56,923 nucleotides of DNA from an uncultured Fretibacterium sp. (GTDB lineage: Bacteria; Synergistota; Synergistia; Synergistales; Aminobacteriaceae): assembly GCF_938030725.1 (NCBI RefSeq), contig NZ_CALHIQ010000125.1, positions 1 through 56,923 on the forward strand, given 5' to 3'. The translations under genes were made by a program, and so were the position numbers. Numbering within the stretch: the stretch's first letter is position 1; every line of letters begins with the position of its first letter. Of the stretch, positions 48,483 through 56,316 are shown piece after piece. Below the pieces are notes generated by a model. The model was not told the origin of the DNA, did no database searches, and saw nothing but the letters and a program-made list of their open reading frames with translations.

Positions 48483-49478
48483 GTGCTGAAGCCATCGGGG
48501 AACCGAACGTCGCGGCCCTACCTGTGGGCCCTGTCGTTCTGGCTCCTGCTCCTGATCTTCAACCTGTTCTTCACGGAGAACTTCTGGGCCATCGAGGTCC
48601 GGGACGGGCACCTCTACGGCAGCCTCCTGGACGTCCTGCGCCGGGCGGCGCCCACCGTCCTGCTCTCCATGGGGATGACCCTGGTCATCGCCACCGGAGG
48701 CATCGACCTCTCCGTAGGGGCCGTCATCGCCATCGCGGGGTCGGCAGCCGCCCTTTTGGCCCGCGCCCACTGCCCCCTGCTCCTGGTCGTCGCAGCTCCG
48801 CTGGCCCTCGCGGCCGTTGCGGGGCTCTGGAACGGGCTCCTCGTGACGCGCCTCGGCATCCAGCCCTTCGTGGCGACGCTGATCCTCATGGTGTCGGGGC
48901 GCGGCATCGCCCAGCTGCTCTGCGGTGGGCAGATCGTCCGCTTCTCGTACCCCGCCTTCGAGTTCCTCTCGTCGGGGTTCCTCCTGGGCCTGCCGTTCTC
49001 CCTCTACGTGACCGCGCTCCTCTGCATTGGAGCGGGCCTCGCGGCGCGCAGGACGGCCCTCGGGCTCTTCGTCGAGGCGATCGGGATCAACCCCTCCGCC
49101 AGCCGCTACGCGGGCGTCAACGCCTCGGCGGTCAAGGCCCTCGTCTACGTCCTCTCGGCCCTCTGCGCGGGCGTCGCCGGCCTGCTCCTGACGACGGAGA
49201 TCCGGGCGGCGGACGCCAACAACGTCGGCCTGAACCTGGAGCTGGACGCGATCCTGGCCACAGTCATCGGGGGGACGCCGATGACCGGCGGACGCTTCTG
49301 CCTCCTGGGCTCCATCATCGGAGCGCTGATCATCCAGACCCTGACCACGACGATCCTGGCCCAGGGCGTGCTCCGACCGGCGACGCTGGTGGTGAAAGCG
49401 CTGGTCGTCATCCTGATCAGCCTCATGCAGTCGCCTGCGGTGCGCGCCGGCATGGCGCGGATGAGGGCTGCGCTGTGA
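48483..49478 (+). CDS. ytfT: Sugar ABC transporter permease, YtfT-like
   Basis: Inner-membrane permease of the CUT2 group with about eight to nine helices. The EAA-like conserved blocks are PTVLLSMGMTLVIATGGIDLSVGAVIAIAG, GLWNGLLVTRLGIQPFVATLILMVSGRGIAQLL, EAIGINPSASRYAGV and LELDAILATVIGGTPMTGGR. It retains the YtfT-like FAPFI/NLFF opening (LIFNLFFTENFW). 331 residues. I use GTG 48483 behind GGGGGAG rather than TTG 48459, which lacks a site. Its stop overlaps the next permease gene by four bases (GTGA). Confidence 0.9.
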   Translation: MLKPSGNRTSRPYLWALSFWLLLLIFNLFFTENFWAIEVRDGHLYGSLLDVLRRAAPTVLLSMGMTLVIATGGIDLSVGAVIAIAGSAAALLARAHCPLLLVVAAPLALAAVAGLWNGLLVTRLGIQPFVATLILMVSGRGIAQLLCGGQIVRFSYPAFEFLSSGFLLGLPFSLYVTALLCIGAGLAARRTALGLFVEAIGINPSASRYAGVNASAVKALVYVLSALCAGVAGLLLTTEIRAADANNVGLNLELDAILATVIGGTPMTGGRFCLLGSIIGALIIQTLTTTILAQGVLRPATLVVKALVVILISLMQSPAVRAGMARMRAAL

Positions 49479-50500
49479 GGCCCCTCTGCGGACGGAGGCC
49501 GGGGCGGATCAGGGCCCGCCACATCCCGTTGCTGGCCACCCTGTCGGTCTTCCTGCTGCTCTTTACGGCGGCCTCCCTGCGGTTCCCCAGTTTCTTCTCC
49601 CTGAGGGTGTTCGTGAACCTCCTCATCGATAACGCCTTCCTGGGCGTCATCGCGGTGGGCATGACGTTCGTCATCCTGTCGGGCGGCATCGACCTCTCCG
49701 TGGGGTCCGTCGTGGCCTGCACCGGCGTCCTGATGGCCAGGCTCGTGTCCGTCCACGGGCTCAACCCCTTCCTCGTGATGGGGCTCGTCCTCGTCCTCGG
49801 CACGGCCTTCGGCGCCCTGATGGGCGTCCTGATCGCCTGCTGCGACCTCCCCCCCTTCATCGTGACCCTGGGCGGCATGTTCTTCCTGCGCGGCGCCGCG
49901 CAGATGATCAGCCTGGAGTCCATCCCGCTGAAGTCCCCGTCGCTGACGGCGATGGCCTCCTTCGGCATCCCTCTGACGGAGCGGGTCAACCTGCCCTTCG
50001 TGGCGCTCGTCTTCCTGGGGGTCGCCGCGGCCGCCACCTGGGTCGCCCAATCGACGGCCTTTGGCAGGAACGTCTACGCGATAGGGGGCGGCGAGAGCTC
50101 GGCCGCCATGATGGGGCTGCCCGTCCGCTCCTGCAAGGTGCAGGTGTACGCCCTGTCCGGCTTCTTCGCCGCGCTGGGGGGAATCCTGTACAGCCTCTAC
50201 ACGTTCTCAGGCTACGCCCTGGCCGGCATCGGGCTAGAGCTCGACGCCATCGCCTCGGTCGTGATCGGGGGCACGCTCCTGTCGGGCGGGGTCGGCACCC
50301 TCCCCGGCACCATCGTCGGGGTCCTGATCCAGGGGGTGATCCAGTCGTTCATCAGCTTCGAGGGAACCCTCAATTCCTGGTGGACGAAGATCGTGGTGGG
50401 GGCGCTCCTCCTCCTGTTCATCCTCCTTCAGACCTGGGTGGTGCGGTCGGCGCGCTTCGCCGTCCCCACAAAGAAAAACCCTCCGGAAGCCAGCCAGTAG
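49475..50500 (+). CDS. yjfF: Sugar ABC transporter permease, YjfF-like
   Basis: Second permease of the importer: 341 residues, eight to nine helices, with LIDNAFLGVIAVGMTFVILSGGIDLSVGSVVA, ACCDLPPFIVTLGGMFFLRGAAQMIS, FGRNVYAIGGGESSAAMMGLPV and LELDAIASVVIGGTLLSGGVG. E. coli encodes the same pair (ytfT, yjfF) in the same order in its galactofuranose operon, so the four genes here form a complete system. The GTG start overlaps the ytfT stop. The last codons lie inside the terminator of the convergent ilvE gene. Confidence 0.9.
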   Translation: MRPLCGRRPGRIRARHIPLLATLSVFLLLFTAASLRFPSFFSLRVFVNLLIDNAFLGVIAVGMTFVILSGGIDLSVGSVVACTGVLMARLVSVHGLNPFLVMGLVLVLGTAFGALMGVLIACCDLPPFIVTLGGMFFLRGAAQMISLESIPLKSPSLTAMASFGIPLTERVNLPFVALVFLGVAAAATWVAQSTAFGRNVYAIGGGESSAAMMGLPVRSCKVQVYALSGFFAALGGILYSLYTFSGYALAGIGLELDAIASVVIGGTLLSGGVGTLPGTIVGVLIQGVIQSFISFEGTLNSWWTKIVVGALLLLFILLQTWVVRSARFAVPTKKNPPEASQ

Positions 50501-50517
50501 GGCGGCCTCCGGAGGGT
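50473..50517 (-). terminator. Terminator of ilvE, overlapping the end of yjfF
   Basis: On the minus strand ACCCTCCGGA pairs with TCCGGAGGGT (10 bp, 20-nt loop) and is followed by TTTTC TTTG. The hairpin spans the yjfF stop codon (50498-50500). It may serve the plus strand only weakly, since no T run follows it there. Confidence 0.8.
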
Positions 50518-50529
50518 CGGCTGACGGCC

Positions 50530-51603
50530 TCAGCTCCTGGGGATCGGGACCGTCCAGCCGAAGGGGTCGGGGCGGTTGCCCCACTGCAGGCCCGTCAGCT
50601 CGTCGTAGAGCCTTCGGGAGGTGGGGCCGATCTCCCCGCCGTTGACGACGTAGCTCTTGCCCTCATAGGACAGCTCTCCGATGGGAGAGATCACCGCTGC
50701 GGTGCCCGTGCCCCAGGCCTCCTCCAGCGTTCCCTCCTCCGCGGCCCGCGTCAACTCATCGACGCCGATCTTCCGCTCCTCCACCGTCATGCCCCAACTC
50801 CGCATCATCTCGATGCAGGACTTTCGCGTGATGCCCGGCAGAATGGACCCGTCGGCCAGGGAGGGGGTGACGACCCGCCCCCCGATCTTGAACATGACGT
50901 TCATCGCGCCGACCTCCTCCACGTACTTGCGCTCCACGCCGTCCAGCCACAGCACCTGAGCGTAGCCCTTCTCCATGGCCCGGTCCCCCGCCCGGTTGCT
51001 CGCCGCGTAGTTCCCTCCGCACTTCGTGTAGCCCGTGCCGCCCCGCACCGCCCGGACGTCCTCCGTCTCAAGCATGATTCGGACGGGCTTCAGGCCTTCG
51101 GGGAAGTAGCTGCCCACCGGCGACAGGATGATGGCGAACGTCGCCCGATGGATGCCGTGCAGCGCCAGCGCAGGGTCCGTCGCAAAGACGAAGGGGCGGA
51201 TGTAGAGCGACGTTCCGGGGTCCGACGGCACCCAGGACTGATCCGTCCTGACGATCTCCTTGATGGCCTCCACCGTGTCCTCCGGGTTCAGCTGGGGCAG
51301 GCCGATGCGCTCGCAGGAACGGTTGAGGCGCAGAGCGTTCTCCATGGGGCGGAACAGCTGCACGGCGCCGTCCGCGCGTCGGTAGGCCTTCAGCCCCTCA
51401 AAGACCTCCGCGCCGTAGTGAAAGACGCTGGCCGCGGGCGACAGGACGATGGGGCCGAAGGGGACGATGCGCGGCCCGTGCCACCCCTCCACGTCGCTGT
51501 AGTCCATCAAAAACATGTGGTCCGTAAAGACGCTCCCCCAGCCCAGCTCCTTCGACGGGGGCAGCTTCCCCGGACGCTCGTTCCTCGTAAACGCAATCTT
51601 CAT
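50530..51603 (-). CDS. ilvE: Branched-chain amino acid aminotransferase
   Basis: Fold-type IV PLP enzyme that interconverts Leu, Ile and Val with their 2-oxo acids. The type II BCAT layout is clear: FTDHMFLMDYSDVEGWHGPRIVPFGPIVLSPAASVFHYGAEVFEGLKAYR, RLNRSCERI, YIRPFVFATDP, the PLP Lys in TGYTKCGGNYAAS (about residue 200), QVLWLDGVERKYVEEVGAMN, LPGITRKSCIE and EEAWGTGTAAVISPIG. About 357 residues. ATG 51603 is preferred because GGAGG is eight bases upstream; ATG 51609 would be too close. It is the downstream partner of the 2-hydroxy-acid dehydrogenase gene, 37 bp apart. Confidence 0.95.
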   Translation of the reverse strand: MKIAFTRNERPGKLPPSKELGWGSVFTDHMFLMDYSDVEGWHGPRIVPFGPIVLSPAASVFHYGAEVFEGLKAYRRADGAVQLFRPMENALRLNRSCERIGLPQLNPEDTVEAIKEIVRTDQSWVPSDPGTSLYIRPFVFATDPALALHGIHRATFAIILSPVGSYFPEGLKPVRIMLETEDVRAVRGGTGYTKCGGNYAASNRAGDRAMEKGYAQVLWLDGVERKYVEEVGAMNVMFKIGGRVVTPSLADGSILPGITRKSCIEMMRSWGMTVEERKIGVDELTRAAEEGTLEEAWGTGTAAVISPIGELSYEGKSYVVNGGEIGPTSRRLYDELTGLQWGNRPDPFGWTVPIPRS

Positions 51604-51640
51604 CGTCATGACCTCCAGAACCTAAGACAGCCCCCGGCCG

Positions 51641-52600
51641 CTAACGGATCTCCAGCGCGTGCGCCATGTTCGCGCGCACGTCGTCGCAGCATCTCCTGAA
51701 CTCCGCCAACTCCTCCGCCGACATGGGGATCTCCACCACCTGCTCCGCGCCCCCTGCGCCCACCACAGCAGGCACGCCAATGAAGATCCCACTCTCCCCG
51801 TACTCGCCCTCAAGGCGCGTCGCGACGGGCAGGATCTGCTTCTCGTCCAGAAGGACGACGCTCGCCATGCGCGCCGCCGTAGAGCTGATGCCGTACTCCG
51901 TGCACTGCTTGCCGCTGAACACCACCCAGCCCGCGTCCCGCGCCTCCTTGCGGATCGCCTCGTGATCGAAGCGGAAGCGCTCGTCCGTCTTCTCCCACTC
52001 CGTGAGGGGCTTACCGCCAAAGGACACCGCAGACCAGGGCACCATCTGGGACGCGCCGTGCTCTCCCATGACGTAGGCGCAGATGGACTTGTGGTCCACC
52101 CCCGTCTGACGCGCCAGGGCGGACCGCAGGCGCGCTGTGTCAAGCCCCGTGCCCGTGCCGAACACGCGGCCCCGCGGCAGTCCCGACAACTCCGCGAAGC
52201 GCCAGGCCACCACGTCGCAGGGGTTCGTGATGTTGATGACGACCCCGTCAAAGCCGGACTCCATCACCCGATCCACGTAGCCGTTGACGGCTCGGATGGT
52301 GAAGTCCATCTCATCCAAACGGGTCTTGTTACCCGTGGCCAGCAGTTGGATGTGCCCCGCGCTGTTCACCAGCACGTCGCAGTCCTTCAGGTCCGGGAAG
52401 TCCCCGGAGCGCACCTCGACGCGGTGCGGCAGGTAGCAGACGGAGTCCATAACGTCCTGGGCCTCGCAGTCCGCCTTCTTTCTCTCCTTGTCCACCAGGA
52501 TGATCTCGTCCGCAATGCCCTGCACCGCAAGGCTGTAGGCGACGTGCGCTCCAACGTGCCCAATGCCGATGATGCCAATCGTCCTCTTCTTCCTCTGCAT
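51641..52600 (-). CDS. L-2-hydroxyisocaproate/L-lactate dehydrogenase family protein
   Basis: NAD-dependent 2-hydroxy-acid dehydrogenase of the LDH/MDH superfamily: GIIGIGHVGAHVAYSLAVQGIADEIILVD (Rossmann), NITNPCDVVAWRFAELSGLP, GTGTGLDTARLRSALA and the catalytic His in MGEHGASQMVPWSAV. The mobile loop (AGHIQLLATGNKTRLDEMDF) is longer than in classic LDH, and the C-terminal half (EARDAGWVVFSGKQCTEYGISSTAARM) resembles L-2-hydroxyisocaproate dehydrogenase of Lactobacillus. Adjacent ilvE makes reduction of branched-chain 2-oxo acids the likeliest role. About 319 residues; ATG 52600 chosen, with AGGGG upstream. Plain lactate dehydrogenase remains possible. Confidence 0.85.
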   Translation of the reverse strand: MQRKKRTIGIIGIGHVGAHVAYSLAVQGIADEIILVDKERKKADCEAQDVMDSVCYLPHRVEVRSGDFPDLKDCDVLVNSAGHIQLLATGNKTRLDEMDFTIRAVNGYVDRVMESGFDGVVINITNPCDVVAWRFAELSGLPRGRVFGTGTGLDTARLRSALARQTGVDHKSICAYVMGEHGASQMVPWSAVSFGGKPLTEWEKTDERFRFDHEAIRKEARDAGWVVFSGKQCTEYGISSTAARMASVVLLDEKQILPVATRLEGEYGESGIFIGVPAVVGAGGAEQVVEIPMSAEELAEFRRCCDDVRANMAHALEIR

Positions 52601-52690
52601 GTCCAACACCCCTATCTGTAACTAAAAAACCAACGCCCGTTGACTCAAAAAAGCTGCCGCCTGCCCCGCGCGGGTAATCCGCCGGCGCGT

Positions 52691-53260
52691 TCAGCGCCTT
52701 TCTCTCTCGCTGTACCCAAGGGTCAAGACCATTCTGAGCAGAGCCCCTCCGTTCTTCGCCACGGCCGTCCAGACCGCGGCCGCCAGGAACACGAGCGCCC
52801 CCAGGCCCAGCACCATCCTACCGTACTTCCTTGGGTTGTTGTCGAAGTACTGCAACATTCGGTCCGCGTATCCCGCCCGAACGTCCTCCTCCGGGAGGCC
52901 GCGCGCAGCGGCCTGCAGCGAAAAATACGTTTCGACGCGCGTCCCCTCGTAGGGCTGGACCAGGACAAAGAACGAAGAGGCCGGCCCCTTCTCCCGCCTG
53001 TGGAGGCTCTTGACCAGGACCAGCTTGTCCTCCAGCCGGATCGTGTAGAAATACGACGCACTGTTCTTCTTGTCCCTTGGGAAGTGCACGCCCGTGTCCT
53101 CCAGCGCAGCGGTGACGCGCGCGTACCTCGCCTTCGTGGTGTGCAGGACCTTTAGATCGACGATCTCGGGGATGCCGTGGGACGCCACATCCCAACAGAT
53201 GACCCCGCCCGCAAAGATCACAGCGAGCCCCACGATGAACGAAAAGGCCTGCAAGGCCAT
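52691..53260 (-). CDS. Hypothetical membrane protein with two transmembrane helices
   Basis: 189-residue protein I do not recognise. A first membrane helix (about 5-25, FSFIVGLAVIFAGGVICWDV) and a second near the C-terminus (about 150-172, MVLGLGALVFLAAAVWTAV) flank a soluble domain of about 120 residues (VLHTTKARYARVTAALEDTG ... YFYTIRLEDKLVLVKS ... VETYFSLQ) with beta-strand character that presumably faces the periplasm. ATG 53260 follows AGGAAG; upstream GTG 53278 is possible. A minus-strand TATAAT lies 120 bp upstream. It is followed by the dehydrogenase gene 90 bp downstream but no functional link is evident. Confidence 0.7.
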   Translation of the reverse strand: MALQAFSFIVGLAVIFAGGVICWDVASHGIPEIVDLKVLHTTKARYARVTAALEDTGVHFPRDKKNSASYFYTIRLEDKLVLVKSLHRREKGPASSFFVLVQPYEGTRVETYFSLQAAARGLPEEDVRAGYADRMLQYFDNNPRKYGRMVLGLGALVFLAAAVWTAVAKNGGALLRMVLTLGYSERERR

Positions 53261-53384
53261 CAAGAGCTTCCTGATCACTGAAAACACCCGCCAATCTTCG
53301 AAAGATCGCAAAGCCGGTGCCGGAATGCCCTCTCCCTGCGCGCCTTGGCCGACACCCCGACCTCGCCTTAAGCATAATTGATCT

Positions 53385-53390
53385 ATTATA
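53385..53390 (-). promoter_or_regulatory. Candidate -10 box for gene 52691-53260
   Basis: TATAAT on the minus strand with no clear -35; the leader would be about 118 nt. Confidence 0.4.
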
Positions 53391-53457
53391 CAGCATTTTC
53401 GGACCCGTCCCGGCTCCTCGCGCCCCGGTGACACTTCCTTTTGACGGCACTTCCCGA

Positions 53458-53463
53458 TATAAT
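53458..53463 (+). promoter_or_regulatory. Candidate -10 box for azlCD
   Basis: TATAAT about 59 bp before the azlC ATG. TTCCTT at 53435-53440 is 17 bp upstream but a poor -35; TTGACG at 53441 is too close (11 bp). Confidence 0.4.
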
Positions 53464-53521
53464 ACGTCAAATTCCGGGCGGGCTGCCCGACGTATCTTTG
53501 ACGGACGGGAGTTTTTCGATC

Positions 53522-54214
53522 ATGACCAACGAGGACAGAGGGTCCGCGCGGCGCGCTCTCTTCGACACGCTGCCGGTCGTCGCCGGCTACATCGTCCTGG
53601 GGACGGGGTTCGGCGTGCTGCTCAGCACGAGGGGCTATGGCGCGCTGTGGGCTCTCGCCATGGGGCTCGTCGTCTACTCCGGCTCCATGCAGTTCGTGGA
53701 CCTCGAGCTGATGGCAGGGGCCGTGTCCCTTCCTACGACGGCCCTCACCGCCCTCATGGTCAGCGCCCGGCACCTCTTCTACGGCATCTCCATGGTGGAC
53801 CGCTACCGGGGCGCGGGCTGGAGGAAGCCCTACCTGATCTACGCCCTGACGGACGAAACGTGGTCCCTGGCCTGCAGCGCGGAGGACCGGCCGGGCTTTC
53901 ACCGCTACTGCTTCCTCGTGTCGCTGTTCAACCACGCGGCCTGGCTCGCCGGCACAACGCTGGGTGCCCTGCTGGGGCCCTTCATCCCCTTTAACACGAA
54001 GGGGATCGACTTCGCCCTCACAGCGCTCTTCGTGACCCTCTGCGTCGAGCAGCAGATGACCGCCCGCCACCGTTCCCCCGCCCTCGTGGGCCTCGCCTCA
54101 TCCCTCGTCTGCCTGGTGGCCTTCGGCCCGGACCATTTCCTGATCCCGACGATGCTCTCCATCTCAGGGGCTCTGCTGCTCCTGCGCAGGAAACTGGAGG
54201 AAGACAATGGCTGA
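53522..54214 (+). CDS. azlC: AzlC branched-chain amino acid exporter, large subunit
   Basis: Membrane protein of the AzlC/LIV-E family that, with AzlD, exports branched-chain or other hydrophobic amino acids. 230 residues, five to six helices, with the family motifs PVVAGYIVLGTGFGVL, YSGSMQFVDLELM, ARHLFYGISMVDRY and LTDETWSLACS. ATG 53522 is used because it opens the conserved region; GACGGGAG lies a little further upstream than ideal. Overlaps azlD by eight bases. Confidence 0.92.
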   Translation: MTNEDRGSARRALFDTLPVVAGYIVLGTGFGVLLSTRGYGALWALAMGLVVYSGSMQFVDLELMAGAVSLPTTALTALMVSARHLFYGISMVDRYRGAGWRKPYLIYALTDETWSLACSAEDRPGFHRYCFLVSLFNHAAWLAGTTLGALLGPFIPFNTKGIDFALTALFVTLCVEQQMTARHRSPALVGLASSLVCLVAFGPDHFLIPTMLSISGALLLLRRKLEEDNG

Positions 54215-54545
54215 GCTGTTCTGTGGCCCCCACGTGCACGATGCCCTCATCGTCCTCGTCAGCGGCGCCGTGACGCTGGCGCTGAGGTTCCTGCCCTTCC
54301 TCACCTTCGGGCGCAGGACGCCCGCCATCGTCGCGTACCTGGGACGGGTCCTGCCCGGAGCCATCATGCCCATGCTGGCGGTCTACTGCCTGCGGAACGT
54401 AAACCTGACCGCCGCGCCCTACGGCGCGCCGGAGTTCCTCGCCTGCGCCGTGGCCGCCCTCCTGCACGTTCGGCTGCGCAGCCTGCTCCTCAGCGTCCTC
54501 TGCGGCACGGCGTGCTACATGTTCCTGGTGCAGACGGCGTTCTAA
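54207..54545 (+). CDS. azlD: AzlD branched-chain amino acid exporter, small subunit
   Basis: 112-residue membrane protein with about three helices, TLALRFLPFLTFGRR (the family RFLPF motif) and the MPMLAVYCLRNV region. ATG 54207 lies inside the end of azlC behind GGAGGAAG, so the two subunits are translated in tandem. It ends 22 bp before the stop of the convergent deacylase gene, and I see no convincing terminator in that gap. Confidence 0.9.
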   Translation: MAELFCGPHVHDALIVLVSGAVTLALRFLPFLTFGRRTPAIVAYLGRVLPGAIMPMLAVYCLRNVNLTAAPYGAPEFLACAVAALLHVRLRSLLLSVLCGTACYMFLVQTAF

Positions 54546-54567
54546 AAGGCGCCCGCCCCCGCCTTCC

Positions 54568-56157
54568 CTAAAAGCGCAGCACGCGCCCGGCCCGCTCGCC
54601 CGTGAGGCGGCCCCGGTGCGCCGCCAGCCGTCCGGCCACCCACACGGACTCGATGCCGACGGGTGGGTCCGTGGGGTGTTCGTAGTCGTTGCCGTCCGCG
54701 ATGGTCCCCGGGTCGAAGAGCACCATGTCCGCGTCCATGCCCGGCCGCAGGAGGCCCTTGCGCGTCAGCCCAAGCCGCGACGCGGGCAGGGAGGTCATCC
54801 TGCGGACGCCCTCCTCCATGGAGAAGAGCTTCAGGTCCCGCGCGTAGCGCCCCAGGACGCGGGGGAAGGTCCCGCAATAGCGCGGATGGACGAACTCGCC
54901 CCGGAGCGCGATGCCGCCGTCGGACCCCACCATCACCAGCGGGTTCACCATGACGTTCCGAACGTCCTGCTCCGTCATCGTGAAGTAGACGCCCTGATCG
55001 CACCCCCGGTTCTTCAAAATGACCTCCAGCAGCGCATCCACCGCGTCGGTCCCCATGTCCTTCGCCACAGCCTCCAGGTTCATCCCCTTGTACTGCGGCG
55101 TTCCGGGCAGCTCTCCAAGGACAATCCCCCGCGGCCCGTTACCGTGCTCCATGCACTTCAGCCAGCGCTCGGACGCGGCCATCTCGTCGTGCAGCGGCCT
55201 GCGCCGCACGGGGTCCGACAGGAGCTCCACGATGCCCGCCACGCCACCCTCGTGCACCCACTTCGGCATGAGCGAGCGCATGGTGGAGCTGGCGGCCGTG
55301 TAGGGGTACTGGTCCACCGTGACGTCGACGCCCTCCGCCCTGGCCCTCTCGATGATGCCAAAGAGGTGCGCCGCCATGCCGGGCCGGTCCCCCTCCCGTG
55401 CCTTGAGGTGCACCACCTGGACGGGGATGCGGTTCACCCGCCCCACGTTGATGGTGGCCTCCACGCACTCCGGCGACCTGTCGGCCTGGTTTCGCATGTG
55501 GGAGAGGTAGAGCCCCCGACGCTTCGTGAGGCCGCCCGCCACGAACTCCAGTTCCGCGTCCGACGAGTAGATCCCCGGCGGGTAGGCCAGGCCGCTGGTC
55601 AGCCCGAACGCCCCCTCCTCCATGCCCTGTTCCACCAGCCCCCGCATCCGGTACAGCTCGTCCTGCGACGGGGCCCGACTCGCGAAGCCCATGACGCACA
55701 GGCGCACCGTCCCCTGACCGATGAAGGAGCCCACGTTGACCCCCAGGGGGAGCTCCTCCAGGCGCGACAGCCACTGGCCGAAGCTCTGCCAGTTCCACTT
55801 CAGCTTCCGGCCGGACCGCGTCACCCCCGCGTACTCGTCCAACTGGACCACCCGCTCCGGGACGACGGGCGCCGGGCTGATGCCGCACTGCCCCATGACG
55901 ATCGTCGTCACCCCCTGCAGCAGGAGGTTCTCTCCCTCCGGGTGCAGGGGCAGGACGAAATCCGCGTGGCTGTGGATGTCGATGAAGCCAGGAGCCAGCA
56001 TCCTGTCCCCCGCCTCCACCTCCGCCGCGCCGCCGCAGGGCGCCACGTTCCGCCCCACCTCCACGATGACCCCGTCCCGGACGCGCACCCCGCCCCGATA
56101 CCACGCGCTCCCGCTTCCGTCGCAGATCCTGGCGTTCGTTACGACAAACTCCGACAT
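54568..56157 (-). CDS. N-acyl-D-amino-acid deacylase (D-aminoacylase)
   Basis: Zinc amidohydrolase that releases D-amino acids from their N-acyl forms. TIM-barrel metal motifs are GFIDIHSHADF (His62 and His64), the metal Cys in TIVMGQCGISPAP (Cys91), a conserved SHMRNQ block, VVHLKA and VGSDGG, followed by the C-terminal beta part (LRPGMDADMVLFDPGTIADGNDYEHPT). 529 residues, close to known D-aminoacylases (480-500). ATG 56157 is preceded by AAGGATGGG. It fits an organism using peptide or wall-derived D-amino acids. It is divergent from a MarR regulator, its plausible controller. Confidence 0.9.
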   Translation of the reverse strand: MSEFVVTNARICDGSGSAWYRGGVRVRDGVIVEVGRNVAPCGGAAEVEAGDRMLAPGFIDIHSHADFVLPLHPEGENLLLQGVTTIVMGQCGISPAPVVPERVVQLDEYAGVTRSGRKLKWNWQSFGQWLSRLEELPLGVNVGSFIGQGTVRLCVMGFASRAPSQDELYRMRGLVEQGMEEGAFGLTSGLAYPPGIYSSDAELEFVAGGLTKRRGLYLSHMRNQADRSPECVEATINVGRVNRIPVQVVHLKAREGDRPGMAAHLFGIIERARAEGVDVTVDQYPYTAASSTMRSLMPKWVHEGGVAGIVELLSDPVRRRPLHDEMAASERWLKCMEHGNGPRGIVLGELPGTPQYKGMNLEAVAKDMGTDAVDALLEVILKNRGCDQGVYFTMTEQDVRNVMVNPLVMVGSDGGIALRGEFVHPRYCGTFPRVLGRYARDLKLFSMEEGVRRMTSLPASRLGLTRKGLLRPGMDADMVLFDPGTIADGNDYEHPTDPPVGIESVWVAGRLAAHRGRLTGERAGRVLRF

Positions 56158-56236
56158 GCAATCCCATCCTTCGTTAAAACACCGTATGACAAAGGCGACG
56201 ACGCAGCCAAACGTGCGCCGCGTCAGGTCCGTTTAT

Positions 56237-56266
56237 ATTATATTTTCCAGTATATCGATCGTGCAA
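56237..56266 (-). promoter_or_regulatory. Candidate promoter for the D-aminoacylase gene
   Basis: On the minus strand TTGCAC, an 18-bp spacer and TATAAT. The leader is about 70 nt. It lies only 15 bp from the -35 of the divergent marR promoter. Confidence 0.5.
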
Positions 56267-56281
56267 AATTTTTAAAGCGGC

Positions 56282-56310
56282 TTGACATTAGTTTTATATA
56301 AAACTATAAT
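56282..56310 (+). promoter_or_regulatory. Full-consensus sigma-70 promoter of the marR gene
   Basis: TTGACA (56282-56287), exactly 17 bp, then TATAAT (56305-56310): both hexamers match consensus 6/6. The spacer holds an 18-bp palindrome. The expected start site is about 56317, the A of the ATG. Confidence 0.9.
56289..56306. promoter_or_regulatory. MarR operator candidate (18-bp perfect palindrome)
   Basis: TAGTTTTATATAAAACTA is its own reverse complement and fills the -35/-10 spacer, overlapping the first two bases of the -10. Size, symmetry and position fit an autorepressing MarR dimer. Confidence 0.8.
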
Positions 56311-56316
56311 ACCCGC

